64,000 nucleotides of DNA from Candidatus Hebobacterum abditum (GTDB taxonomy: Bacteria; Armatimonadota; Hebobacteria; Hebobacterales; Hebobacteraceae): positions 62,001 through 126,000 of the forward strand of contig JALGXW010000002.1 of the NCBI GenBank assembly GCA_029821875.1. Reading direction: 5' to 3'. Made by a program: the position numbers and the translations under genes. Below, one piece after another: positions 24,701 through 32,560 of this stretch; position 1 is the first letter of the stretch; every line of letters starts with the position of its first letter. Below the pieces are notes generated by a model. That model searched no databases. It worked only from the letters and a program-made list of their open reading frames with translations, and was not told the origin of the DNA.

Positions 24701-25521
24701 GTGACCGCCGTGCCCAGATGATACCAGGAGAAGTCGCGGCCGCTGATGGGCAGAGTGGCCCTCCGCGCGCGCACCTCGGGCCCGACTGCCGTGAGGTACT
24801 TGTCGGGCGTGCTGAACCGCACTGCGGGGTCCCCCTCGGCCAGCTCGGCTGATCTGCCAACCAGCCACGGCCGGGGCGCGGCCATGTCATGTCCGAGAAA
24901 CCTGAGGTCGTGATTGAGGCCGAACGACGCCTGGTGTTCGAGGCCGTCGGCCACGGTGTCCAACAGCTGTTCCGCCGTCTCCGGGTAGTACCAGTAGCGC
25001 TCGTGCTTCTGGAGCAGGGAAGTGCCGTCCGGCGCGATCGCATGGCAGATGGGGGGGGCGCCCGCGATGTCCTTCGACCACACGATTGCCTGGAAGCCGG
25101 CCTTCGCGGCGATCTGGGGGAGTTGCACGCAGTGACCGAAGACGTCCAGCGGAAGGTAGGCCTTGGGCGCGACTCCGAGGACGTCTCGGTGATAGAGCCG
25201 GCCGTATACGAGGTTCCTGATAAGGGGCTCCCCCTGGACTGTCATCTCATTCGGCTGGCTGTATGAGCCACTCGTCCCTACTCGTCCCGTCGCTATCAGC
25301 TCTGTCAGGAACTGGCGCTCGTCGCCGAACGTGGCCAGAAAGGGGCGCAGGTAGTCGAGCTCAGAGAGCAGAAAGTGGTATGCTTCGTCCTGCCGACACG
25401 CCTCGAGGTACTGCCGGACCAGCTCGAACGCTTGCCTGGTGTAGGTGCGTTGATCCTCGATCCACACGGGATCGTAGTGGAAGTGAGGCGCCAGGTGGAT
25501 TGCCGCGCGTTCCTTCGCCAT
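21754..25521 (-). CDS. GH38 alpha-mannosidase
   Basis: 1255 residues from ATG 25521, which follows GGTGGAGAGCAAC; a GTG four codons earlier is less likely. The zinc site HFHYDPVW is at residues 13-20 (family form HxHxDxxW). PLDVFGH carries the nucleophile Asp126, and GQHHDAVTG (His323-His324-Asp325) is the third conserved block. Downstream come a helical bundle and beta-sandwich domains, as in GH38. The last about 350 residues are an extra beta-rich region beyond a typical bacterial enzyme. No signal peptide is seen, so it probably acts in the cytoplasm on imported mannosides. It is last in an operon after two SIS-domain genes. Confidence 0.93.
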   Translation of the reverse strand: MAKERAAIHLAPHFHYDPVWIEDQRTYTRQAFELVRQYLEACRQDEAYHFLLSELDYLRPFLATFGDERQFLTELIATGRVGTSGSYSQPNEMTVQGEPLIRNLVYGRLYHRDVLGVAPKAYLPLDVFGHCVQLPQIAAKAGFQAIVWSKDIAGAPPICHAIAPDGTSLLQKHERYWYYPETAEQLLDTVADGLEHQASFGLNHDLRFLGHDMAAPRPWLVGRSAELAEGDPAVRFSTPDKYLTAVGPEVRARRATLPISGRDFSWYHLGTAVTRADLKIANRLAENRVLSAEKWATLAGLLGAVYPDAALDRAWRQVLFGQHHDAVTGVSSDIPFLDLLAGYREALELASEVEERALAYIAGRADTASGRRAPRDGIALVVFNSLNWTRTDVCRARVSLQGTLAEGFRITADNGRTVPCQITARSAEGEPSWADVVFIAAGVPSLGYRTFYVGPDRKMPEETSSSDAAGAAIENEFLRIAADPIKGGGLTSIYSKRLRREFVDLDRGPANELVALSEKADREMAPWELWTTGDVARCSEGPAKVEILTGPVFSQLRVTTTMADRCSVVQEVTLYHGVDRLDLRTTVRGYEGEHELLVLTFPLDLPEAVPIFEDRFAVVARRRSQGRLDFRTHEGKNVSRCGLGAVQNWIELGPGPSLAIMSGRRCVGSAPLSPCVIVSSGDAKARAAARVVLAALQSKGVTCTHRLDTEDPEGDLPASAFRISLGRNNEYSAKLLELVPEAGSRMAGLAEKLPWVGVLVNRPDPAGEWPDVPVLVADTDDEGGMGRLAELLAEAVRSDELQLPDSQDFSELGRPPLGCGAALINRGTLAASVESDGTLVAPLFHTSSWSTHAWGEGRLSRFFVPEHKSHVFEHTLYPHDGDWRKGGVVRVGHEVNNPLRVSQTEVASGVLPTAFRLVSTDSPNLVLAALKPLGNPLAEHRVADNSRPQKGILLRLCESDGRAAEAAVSFPAAVEDAWLTDLTEERTGEVEGVGQGRRREREVRASVAACEVVSLAARLAPLAEAGPAEELGPTSEPQAPLHARYWDHNLGPAPLGNQLATVWMRGPVLIGETTRFAVGLTNDALDREMAGAVTMIAPEEWTMIPRQLPYRIPPNTPTVYEVMVVVPPDARPCFIRAVMEQGDQIVQDVMPVGDIVPLEVSLHRGGDGFVVNLQNPNDDYVEGQVTLVTPVESWGGLVDTLALSSVTPHSHFFRLDGGREQSFGFQLSGTAEGLWAVAKVAWYGNVQYAQESQPD

Positions 25522-25545
25522 GTTGCTCTCCACCGCCGAGGAATC

Positions 25546-26283
25546 CTACAGGAAACGAATGCGGTCGCGATATCGTGAAAGCACCGTTTGGTTTTGATCC
25601 ATCCCGCCCGGTATGTTCGCGCTCACGTACACTGGGGGCACTTCGCCGCGCGCCAGTAGCCTCGCCACCACCTCGACCATGAGGGCCTGAGCCACAGCCG
25701 AACTCAGCGCCGTCGAGGTGGGCCCGACCTTCTGTTCGATTCCCGCAAGTGAGACGGCGGCGTCTCCCGGATCGACGTGATTGTCGAGCACGAAGTCGGC
25801 CACCTCATGCAGCCTTTTCCCGCTGGAATGCCGGGATGGCAGCGAACCTGCGTAGGCCCTAGACGTAACTGCGATCACCGTCAGTCCGGCATTCTTGCCG
25901 CCCAGCGCCACGTCAATGGGAGCTCCGTTGCGGCCGCTCGTGGAGAAGACCACCAGTGCGTCGCCTGCCCGCGCTCCGGCCTGCTCCAGGAGTTCCCCGG
26001 CCCAGCCTTCCTTCTGCTCCCATTCCGTGGTCTCGGTGACGGGCCGGTGAGTGAGGACCACTCGGTCGTCGAAGATGGGGTGGACGAGCATCAACCCGCC
26101 CGCACGATAGAACAGGTCCATGCTGAGGGCCGCGCTGTGGCCGCATCCGAAGACGTAGATCAGTCCGCCGCCGGACACCCTGTCGGCGAGCGCCTCCGCC
26201 GCCTTGGCGATGGCCTCGCTTTCCTGCGAGCGCACAACCGCCAGCTTCTCACTCAAGATGTCTAGAAAGCGCTCTGCCGACAC
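25546..26283 (-). CDS. SIS-domain sugar-phosphate-binding protein (copy 1)
   Basis: 245 residues, GTG start at 26283 with AGGGGA upstream. Sugar isomerase fold: IYVFGCGHSAALSMDL (first phosphate-binding loop, GCGHS), then VVFSTSGRNGAPIDVAL, the Ser/Thr-rich motif that holds the sugar phosphate, and KRLHEVADFVLDNH. It resembles the UPF0309/GckR-like SIS group. It could be an N-acetyl-hexosamine-phosphate binding regulator, isomerase or etherase. It lies 24 bases upstream of the GH38 start and 9 bases after its paralogue, so they form one operon. Confidence 0.85.
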   Translation of the reverse strand: MSAERFLDILSEKLAVVRSQESEAIAKAAEALADRVSGGGLIYVFGCGHSAALSMDLFYRAGGLMLVHPIFDDRVVLTHRPVTETTEWEQKEGWAGELLEQAGARAGDALVVFSTSGRNGAPIDVALGGKNAGLTVIAVTSRAYAGSLPSRHSSGKRLHEVADFVLDNHVDPGDAAVSLAGIEQKVGPTSTALSSAVAQALMVEVVARLLARGEVPPVYVSANIPGGMDQNQTVLSRYRDRIRFL

Positions 26284-26292
26284 GTTTGTCCC

Positions 26293-27042
26293 CTAGACGC
26301 CTGTCTCGCGGTACTCGGCCTCGGCGCGCGCGTTGAACTGCTCGCCATCAGGGAGATTCACCGATCGATAGACGTGGGGATGCAGGCCCCGCGCACGCAT
26401 TCGTGCGACCGCCTCCGCCACGACGGCCCAGATGATGTAGCAGAACGCAACGCCTGAGGTCGGCGCAACTCCCGTATCAACTCCTTCCACATTCAGGACA
26501 GCATCGCCAACGACCCCGCAGTTATCTATCACGACATCGGCGACATCGCAGAGGCGCTTCCCAGTCGAGTGGAGGCTGTGGACCGCGGAGCTGTAGGTGA
26601 CGTTCGTGATTGCCACGACCTTCGCGCCGAGGCTCTGCGCGGCACGCGCCACCTCGACGACGATGGCGGCCTTGCCCGACACGCTGCTGATCAGCAGAAC
26701 GTCCCCCGCCGCAAGGCCGCTTCGCTGGACGGCGATCCTGGCGAGCTCCTCATCCAGGCTGGGGCAGGATTCTGAATGTCGCTGCGATACCTCCTTGGTT
26801 CGCTTTGGCGCGGCCGAGCTGTCCACGTTGAGCGAGAACTGGAGGTGCTTCAGCATGCACAGGCCACCGGCGCGATGGATGGCCTCCCGAGAGCAATGGC
26901 CGGTGTCATAGAAGTGGAACCCCGCGCCCCGCCCCCCCGCGTCGGCGATCAGATCAGCCGCCCGACGGATCGGCTCCATCTGCGTCGTCCGTATCTTCGC
27001 GAGAATCCCGTCGCAGCGTTCGAACCACTGCTCTGCCGACAT
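26293..27042 (-). CDS. SIS-domain protein, paralogue of the next gene (copy 2)
   Basis: 249 residues from ATG 27042, preceded by GGAGAGGCGGCC. The same blocks as copy 1 occur in the same order: FYDTGHCSREAIHRAGGL instead of the GCGHS loop, LLISSVSGKAAIVVEVAR for the Ser motif, and KRLCDVADVVIDNCG. The first loop is altered (TGHC instead of GCGHS), so ligand specificity probably differs. A tandem duplication upstream of a GH38 mannosidase suggests a mannoside or aminosugar-phosphate pathway. Confidence 0.82.
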   Translation of the reverse strand: MSAEQWFERCDGILAKIRTTQMEPIRRAADLIADAGGRGAGFHFYDTGHCSREAIHRAGGLCMLKHLQFSLNVDSSAAPKRTKEVSQRHSESCPSLDEELARIAVQRSGLAAGDVLLISSVSGKAAIVVEVARAAQSLGAKVVAITNVTYSSAVHSLHSTGKRLCDVADVVIDNCGVVGDAVLNVEGVDTGVAPTSGVAFCYIIWAVVAEAVARMRARGLHPHVYRSVNLPDGEQFNARAEAEYRETGV

Positions 27043-27170
27043 GGCCGCCTCTCCACGGAGCACTTGTCTGCGGACGTGCCGGCGGTATCTTCCGCCCCGC
27101 GGGCAGCGACTCCTCCAACGTCCCCCGCCGCGGCAGGGATTGTCGCGGTACCGGCGTAGTCAGCCGCGGT

Positions 27171-28679
27171 ATGCTACGGCGGGAGCGGTACCGGGCGGCG
27201 GCGCGGGCGATTGCGCGGTACCTGGCGGAGCGGCAGCGCCAGGATGGTGGCTTCCCCGGCCCCGATGGCTACGGGATCGCGTGCTCGCTCTGGCTGTGGT
27301 CGTACTTCGGCGTTGAGTTCGCTCGGCAGTTGGACCGGGCCTGGCAGCGGCTGAAGGCCGATCCCCCGGAGAGCCACGGTGAGTTCAACGTCTACGCTCT
27401 CCTGCACTGCCGGGAGCGGCTCGGAGCCAGGCCGGTGGACGCACTGCTGCGGCGGCTCCGCTTTGGCCGGCGCCACTCCGCCAACTGGATGCTGCTACGG
27501 TCCGTCTGCCGCGCGCGCCAAGGGCCCTTCCTGGCGCCGGGCCGTTCGCGGGCCGAGGCGCGTGCCGTACTACTGAGGTATGCTCGCCGCGGGCTGATCC
27601 ATGACCGCCCGAACGTGAGGTCATTCGCCTATCATGCTTTCTGTGGAGCGCTCTTGGCTGACCTATGGCGGGAATGCCGCGCGCCGTGGACAGGGAAGGC
27701 AGCCGTCCAGGCCGCGCGCTTCGTGGCCCCCTTCGTGCTCCCGAACGGTGACGCGCTCTACGTCGGGCGCGGGCAGGAACAGATCTTCGGCTATGGAGCG
27801 CTGCTTTACCTTCTCGAAGCGGGGGCGCAGCTGACAGGCGAGCGCTCGTTTGAGGAGCTTGCGGAACGGGTGAGCCGACGTGTCTTGCGCTTCCAGCGCC
27901 GGGACGGCTCCCTTCCACTTGTGCTCAGGGAGGGGGAGGAAGCGGAGCCGTGGCTGCCGGACGCGTCGCGGCCCGGCTGGTACAGCTACAACCGCTATGC
28001 CGACTACCTCCCGTTCCTGGGATGCATGTTGCTGAAGGCGGCCGAGGCCGAGCTGTCCCCAGTCGAAAGCGCCGAGCCACCGGCTCAGTCTCCGCACTTC
28101 CTGGTGCACGAAGGCAGCGCCTATACGGCGGTGGTGGCGCTCCCAGGAGGAGCGCCGACCAACGACCTCCCGTTCCCCTATGTCTGCCTGGGCGGCGAGT
28201 GCATCTTCCCCTGTTACGGCGCGGAAGGGGACGAGGCCCCCCCCGAGGCCGTTCCTCTTCCCTACGGAGTGCTCGAGGGAGGGCAAGTGTACTCCCCGCG
28301 CGACCAGCTGAGGTACCGCATTCAAGGCCACGACTTGATAGGCGAATCACGCCTGCTGCGGCACGTTCGGACCTTTCGCTTCAGGGGAGATGGATTCGAC
28401 TGTGTGGATGCCATTCTCTTCCGGCGTCACTGCACATTCAAGAGCTTCGTTCCCGCCAACTTCCTCTTCCGAACGCTGAGGCCGTCTGAGGGCCACACCT
28501 TCGAAACCTGGCATCGCGCTGCGAAGGCGCACCTCCGCCTCCAGCCGGTCGGCAGCATTCATCCGGAGGCAGCCGTGTCCGCAAGCGGCGTGCTTGTTGC
28601 GTTACGCCACACGCTGGCTGGTTTCAGACCTCGAGCGGGCGAGACGGTCTCAGCACAGCTCCAGGTGAGGTTCCCGTGA
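27171..28679 (+). CDS. (alpha/alpha)-toroid protein of unknown function
   Basis: 502 residues. The first 300 residues are helical with repeated W/Y/R-rich turns (LRFGRRHSANWMLLRSV, VRSFAYHAFCGALLADLW, EQIFGYGALLYLLEAGAQL) in the manner of six-hairpin or alginate-lyase/heparinase-type toroids; DGGFPGPDGYG near the start resembles a terpene-cyclase/prenyltransferase-type turn. The last 200 residues are beta-rich. No catalytic residue set was recognised. No SD sequence precedes the ATG at 27171. Its stop overlaps the GTG of the DUF123-like gene. Confidence 0.55.
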   Translation: MLRRERYRAAARAIARYLAERQRQDGGFPGPDGYGIACSLWLWSYFGVEFARQLDRAWQRLKADPPESHGEFNVYALLHCRERLGARPVDALLRRLRFGRRHSANWMLLRSVCRARQGPFLAPGRSRAEARAVLLRYARRGLIHDRPNVRSFAYHAFCGALLADLWRECRAPWTGKAAVQAARFVAPFVLPNGDALYVGRGQEQIFGYGALLYLLEAGAQLTGERSFEELAERVSRRVLRFQRRDGSLPLVLREGEEAEPWLPDASRPGWYSYNRYADYLPFLGCMLLKAAEAELSPVESAEPPAQSPHFLVHEGSAYTAVVALPGGAPTNDLPFPYVCLGGECIFPCYGAEGDEAPPEAVPLPYGVLEGGQVYSPRDQLRYRIQGHDLIGESRLLRHVRTFRFRGDGFDCVDAILFRRHCTFKSFVPANFLFRTLRPSEGHTFETWHRAAKAHLRLQPVGSIHPEAAVSASGVLVALRHTLAGFRPRAGETVSAQLQVRFP

Positions 28680-29086
28680 AGGCGGCAGATGATCCTGGGG
28701 TCTATCACCTTGTCCTACACGTGCCCAGGTCGATGGCTCTGCGGGTCGGCAAGCTGGGAGTGTTCACGTTTCCCGCGGGATACTACGTCTACACCGGCAG
28801 CGCCATGCGCGGACTGCGGGCCCGCCTGGACCGCCATCGTCGTCGGCGCAAGAAGCTATGGTGGCACATCGACTACCTCCTGAGGCGAGCCGAGATCGTG
28901 GAGGTGGTCGACGTGCCGACGCGGCGGCGGGTGGAGTGCGCTCTGAACCGGCGAGTGCTCGCAATGGCTGGGGCGCGCGTCGTCGTGCGCGGATTCGGGG
29001 CGAGTGACTGCAGCTGCGCAACTCACCTGGTGTACCTGGGCGAGGAGCGCCCCAGTATCTTCCTGGCGGAGGGAGCCCAGAGGTAG
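28676..29086 (+). CDS. DUF123 / GIY-YIG-like nuclease-family protein
   Basis: 136 residues; GTG at 28676 overlaps the previous stop. The motif order is GVYHLVLHVPR, FPAGYYVYTGSAMRGLRARLDRH, WWHIDYLL and GFGASDCSCATHLVYL, which is the DUF123 pattern known from proteins fused to or found near endonuclease III. The Y-x-Y-x-G and H-x-D-Y-L blocks are those of the GIY-YIG-like fold, and the two Cys near the end are conserved. A DNA repair or nucleic-acid processing role is the usual guess; no function is established. Confidence 0.8.
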   Translation: MKAADDPGVYHLVLHVPRSMALRVGKLGVFTFPAGYYVYTGSAMRGLRARLDRHRRRRKKLWWHIDYLLRRAEIVEVVDVPTRRRVECALNRRVLAMAGARVVVRGFGASDCSCATHLVYLGEERPSIFLAEGAQR

Positions 29087-29129
29087 GCGAGCTGGACAGC
29101 CCGGGCCGCGGTGGGCACGCATCCGAAGC

Positions 29130-30113
29130 TCAATGCTTCCGGCTTGTGCGCGCCTCCTGGACGAAGTCCCGGTAGTAGGGCAGCACGTCGTCGAGCTGAT
29201 CGATCTGGCAGAGCAGAGCGCGCAGGCGACATGTCACGGCCGATCTGGCTCGCACGTTTGCGCCCACAAGGGCCATGCCGAGGGCGGGCTCGGCGCCGTT
29301 GACCCACACCGAGCTGCACTCCTCGGTGAGTCCCATGTAGGCAAGGGCCCACTCATCGCCGGGCTCCCAGACAACCAGCATTGGGTAGTCGTAGCCCCGC
29401 GACTCCACAGACAGCCCCGTGCCGGCCATCCGCAATCCGTTCCAGCGACCGTCCGCGATGAACTCCGCCGCTCCGACGTTCCTGGGATAGAAGCGCTTCG
29501 CCTTGGGGCCTGGGCTGGCAGAGGTCCATCGGCCGCCGGCGTGGACGTGAATGCCGGAGCAGGCACGAGGCACGATGGTCTCGACGCCGGCTTCGAAGCC
29601 CTTCAGGTCCTTGCTGAACCTGAATGCGAAGGTCGCATCGAGTCCGCCGTTGTCGAGTAAGTCGTAGCGGGCCGTCACCTCTACCGGCCACTTGTCAGCC
29701 TTCCCATAGCGGAAGGTAATGCTGTCCTTGTCCAGCCGGCCGTCGCATTTCGACATCTCGCGGGGCGCCAGTAGGCCGCCCGCACCGCGGGAGAGGTAGT
29801 GCCGCAGCGAGAGTACCTCTCTACATGTCGCAGGCAGCGCGCGTCCCGTGAGGGAGCGGCAGAACTCGAATCCCCGGTCTGGGTCGGCCAGTCGAACGTA
29901 CCCCATCAGACCGCCACTGGCGAACTCGTACACAGGCAGCGGCCGCAGGACCGGTGGCGTGCCGCGCGCGCTCTGCCCCGGAGCCTGGTCGTCCTTCTTA
30001 GGGGACTTTCGGCCAGCGGTCTTGGCCTTCGCTCCAGACTTGCCTGTCGCGGCCGCGGAGCCCCTCTTCACGGCTCGCCTCGTGGGCTTCTTAGAGGCTT
30101 TCTTCGCTCTCAT
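29130..30113 (-). CDS. Lys-rich-tailed protein of unknown function
   Basis: 327 residues. The first about 50 residues are Lys/Ala/Arg/Ser-rich and resemble a histone H1-like tail (MRAKKASKKPTRRAVKRG...). The remaining 270 residues form a predicted beta-rich domain (LMGYVRLADPDRGFEFCRSL, DGGLDATFAFRFSKDLKG-like strands, and GYDYPMLVVWEPGDEWAL). The latter resembles galactose-mutarotase-like sugar-processing folds (aldose epimerase-type), which is a weak call. No signal peptide is present. It lies 10 bases downstream of the ThiF-like gene and is probably cotranscribed with it. Confidence 0.55.
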   Translation of the reverse strand: MRAKKASKKPTRRAVKRGSAAATGKSGAKAKTAGRKSPKKDDQAPGQSARGTPPVLRPLPVYEFASGGLMGYVRLADPDRGFEFCRSLTGRALPATCREVLSLRHYLSRGAGGLLAPREMSKCDGRLDKDSITFRYGKADKWPVEVTARYDLLDNGGLDATFAFRFSKDLKGFEAGVETIVPRACSGIHVHAGGRWTSASPGPKAKRFYPRNVGAAEFIADGRWNGLRMAGTGLSVESRGYDYPMLVVWEPGDEWALAYMGLTEECSSVWVNGAEPALGMALVGANVRARSAVTCRLRALLCQIDQLDDVLPYYRDFVQEARTSRKH

Positions 30114-30123
30114 GCAGAGCGCT

Positions 30124-30870
30124 TCACAGGTGTCCGCAGACCGGGCAGTCGGGACGCCGCCGGACGGGGAACTTCAGGAAGTCCATCGCGTCTGCGTCGT
30201 AGGCGAGCATCTGGCCCTTCAGGTTCTCACCGAAGCCGGTCAGGATCTTTATCACCTCGACGGCCGCAAGGCAGCCGAGAGCGGCGGAAACGGCACCCAG
30301 CACCGGGAAGCCGTAGGTCTCCCACCACACGGGCTTCTCCGGCACGAGGCAGGCGAGGCAAGGTGTCTCGCCGGGAACGACCGTCGTGAGGTTGCCCTCC
30401 ATGCCATACATGGCGGCCTCAATCATCGGCTTTCGGAGCTCGACGCACGCCCTATTGAGCGCGTATCGCTCCTCGAAGCTGGGTGGACAGTCGCAGACGA
30501 TGTCCACTTGGGATACCCACTCCCTGGCAGTCTCGTCGTTCGCGTCTTCCCCGATGGCCACTACGTCGCACTCGGGGTGAAGTCGCTCGAACAGCTCGGC
30601 GGCGCAGTCGACGCGGGGCCTGCCAACGTAATCGTGCCGCATCAGTATCTGCCGGTTCAGGTTCGACCACGTGAGCTTACCTGAATGAGCGATCACGATC
30701 TTGCCCACCCCCGCCATCGCCAGGTACAGCGCCACCGGCCCTCCGAGGCCGCCGACACGGGTGACGAGGGCGGAGGACTCCTTGAGCTTGAGCTGAGCCT
30801 CCTCGCCGAAGCCTGGCATCTGAATCTGGCGCTTGTACATCTCCCGGTCTCGGTCTGTCAGCTCACGCAC
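30124..30870 (-). CDS. ThiF/MoeB/HesA-family E1-like adenylyltransferase
   Basis: 248 residues from GTG 30870, preceded by AGGAGGAGGCC, so the longer frame to 30933 is rejected. The nucleotide loop GGLGGPVALYLAMAGVG (residues 40-56 approx.) matches GxGGxG except that the last Gly is Val. SNLNRQIL is the conserved Arg finger region. Zinc-binding pairs CLACL and CPVC are present near residues 172 and 244. Family members adenylate a ubiquitin-like C-terminal Gly-Gly (ThiS, MoaD) or activate small proteins. No ThiS/MoaD partner is encoded next door, so its substrate is open. Confidence 0.85.
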   Translation of the reverse strand: MRELTDRDREMYKRQIQMPGFGEEAQLKLKESSALVTRVGGLGGPVALYLAMAGVGKIVIAHSGKLTWSNLNRQILMRHDYVGRPRVDCAAELFERLHPECDVVAIGEDANDETAREWVSQVDIVCDCPPSFEERYALNRACVELRKPMIEAAMYGMEGNLTTVVPGETPCLACLVPEKPVWWETYGFPVLGAVSAALGCLAAVEVIKILTGFGENLKGQMLAYDADAMDFLKFPVRRRPDCPVCGHL

Positions 30871-31069
30871 GGCCTCCTCCTGATATTGGCCACACACGGG
30901 ATACCGTCTGTGCACATCCCCCCCACCAAACACGGGCTTCGACGCGCGCCGCCGCCAGTCCTTGCCGCACCGCCTCGTCGCCGATGGCTAGGGGGCGGCG
31001 AATCCCGCGGATCGACGAGCGGGACGAGCGAGGGCGGCTGTAGCAGCAGCGCCCGAACTCGACGTGCGC

Positions 31070-32560
31070 CTACCGGCTCAGCTCCAACTTGCGGGCCGCT
31101 GCATAGGCGCGTCGGCGAAGCGCCAGCTCCTCCTCGGTCAGGCTCGCGGCGAGGGCCGAGCTTATGCGATTCCAGCAGTCGCGCACTGAGCTTGGATCGG
31201 GCACGGCCACGCCCTCGCCGCCGTACATGGCCCCCGCATAGGCCCATGTGAGCGCCATTGCGGACTCGGCGGCCCTTGGCGCCGCCGCCGACAGCACTCG
31301 CACATACTCGAAGGGCGTCTGTCCTCGACGCCTGCCGTGCCCCAGCATCTCCGCGAAGCTCAACACGAGATGATAGGTCCGGATGACGACCTCCCGGGCC
31401 GTCAGCCCAGCCAGGAGTTCGGGATTCTCAAAGTGATCCGCGAGGGGATCGCGAGGGCCGCCCGGTTCCTCGCTCGAGGACGTGCCCTCGCGGGGCGCCG
31501 CGAAGATGGCGCTCAGCCACAAACTGAGGCGTTCCCACAGGCGCGCTGCCAGCGCGAGGAGTCGGGCCGCGATGTGCAGCAGCCAGCGCGCCACGCGGCT
31601 GCGGCGAAAGCCCCACAGAAGGATCACTGCCAAGAGGAGCAACAGAAGAAGGAGCAGCAGAGGGAAGAGCGATCTCGGGAACGCTCCGAGCCCTGCCGCC
31701 AATCGGCTCATCGCGGAGCGCGCCGGCTCGGCTGCGCGCTCCAGGTCCCGCGTCATAGAGGACCCGGCCGGGGCCGAGACGCCGGCCGTTCCGGTTCTTG
31801 CAGCGTCGGCCCGCTCACTCGCCCGCCGCAGAGGGACAATGGCGGCAAGCGCACCTGTAGCCAGGAGTAGGAGCAACGCCCCTGCCACCCACTTGCGGTA
31901 GGCCCCTGATGCCATCAGCAGATTGCCCTCCCGGGCGGATCGCTCCAGGAACGTGAGTCGCTCTAGAAACATGAACGCAAGCGCCAGGATACCGAGGGCG
32001 ACGACCCAACCCGTTGGGTTGGGGAGCCCAGACTCTCCCCTCGACCACACCGCGCCGAGCCCGAGGAAAAGCAAGGAGACGACAAGCATGAGCCCCATCG
32101 CTGGGCGGATCGGCTCCCTCCTCCGCCCTTTGCGTGCAAGCAGCTGGAGGTTCATCGACGACGGGGCTTCAGGGGTGTCGGCCTCCCTCACCAACCATGG
32201 CAGGAAGTGCCACACGAAGACGATCTCGCCGGCCACCAGCAGACCGATCAGCACGGCCGTGCTTGGATCTACGCGGTCCGCCAGACGGGCCATGAGGCCG
32301 GCCGCCAGCGCGGCTACAGCGGACACGAGTGCCACGCGCAGCCACCGGTCCAACTCACGCCTGCCGGCATACCCGAGGCTGGCCGCGTAGGCCACCAGCA
32401 GGCCGACGATCAGGCCCGCCAGCACTCCAGCCCGGGGCGCCAGCCAGATTGCGAGCACCGCCGGATATGAGATGACGCCGAGGATGAGCCAGGCCGACCA
32501 CGACCACAACTCGAGCCGGAGCCGTTGCCTTGCCGCCTGGCCTTCAGATGCCGAGCCCAC
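31070..32560 (-). CDS. Membrane protein with C-terminal DUF4129 domain
   Basis: 496 residues. The GTG at 32560 is chosen: it follows GGAGG nine bases upstream and leaves only a 17-base overlap with the DUF58 stop, whereas the ATG at 32644 would overlap by 101 bases. At least six hydrophobic segments lie in the first 230 residues and one more long Leu run near residue 290. The end carries the DUF4129 pattern (AREVVIRTYHLVLSFAEML ... QTPFEYVRVL). Family members are linked to transglutaminase-like and DUF58 proteins of the MoxR clusters. It probably forms a complex at the inner membrane. Confidence 0.8.
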   Translation of the reverse strand: MGSASEGQAARQRLRLELWSWSAWLILGVISYPAVLAIWLAPRAGVLAGLIVGLLVAYAASLGYAGRRELDRWLRVALVSAVAALAAGLMARLADRVDPSTAVLIGLLVAGEIVFVWHFLPWLVREADTPEAPSSMNLQLLARKGRRREPIRPAMGLMLVVSLLFLGLGAVWSRGESGLPNPTGWVVALGILALAFMFLERLTFLERSAREGNLLMASGAYRKWVAGALLLLLATGALAAIVPLRRASERADAARTGTAGVSAPAGSSMTRDLERAAEPARSAMSRLAAGLGAFPRSLFPLLLLLLLLLLAVILLWGFRRSRVARWLLHIAARLLALAARLWERLSLWLSAIFAAPREGTSSSEEPGGPRDPLADHFENPELLAGLTAREVVIRTYHLVLSFAEMLGHGRRRGQTPFEYVRVLSAAAPRAAESAMALTWAYAGAMYGGEGVAVPDPSSVRDCWNRISSALAASLTEEELALRRRAYAAARKLELSR

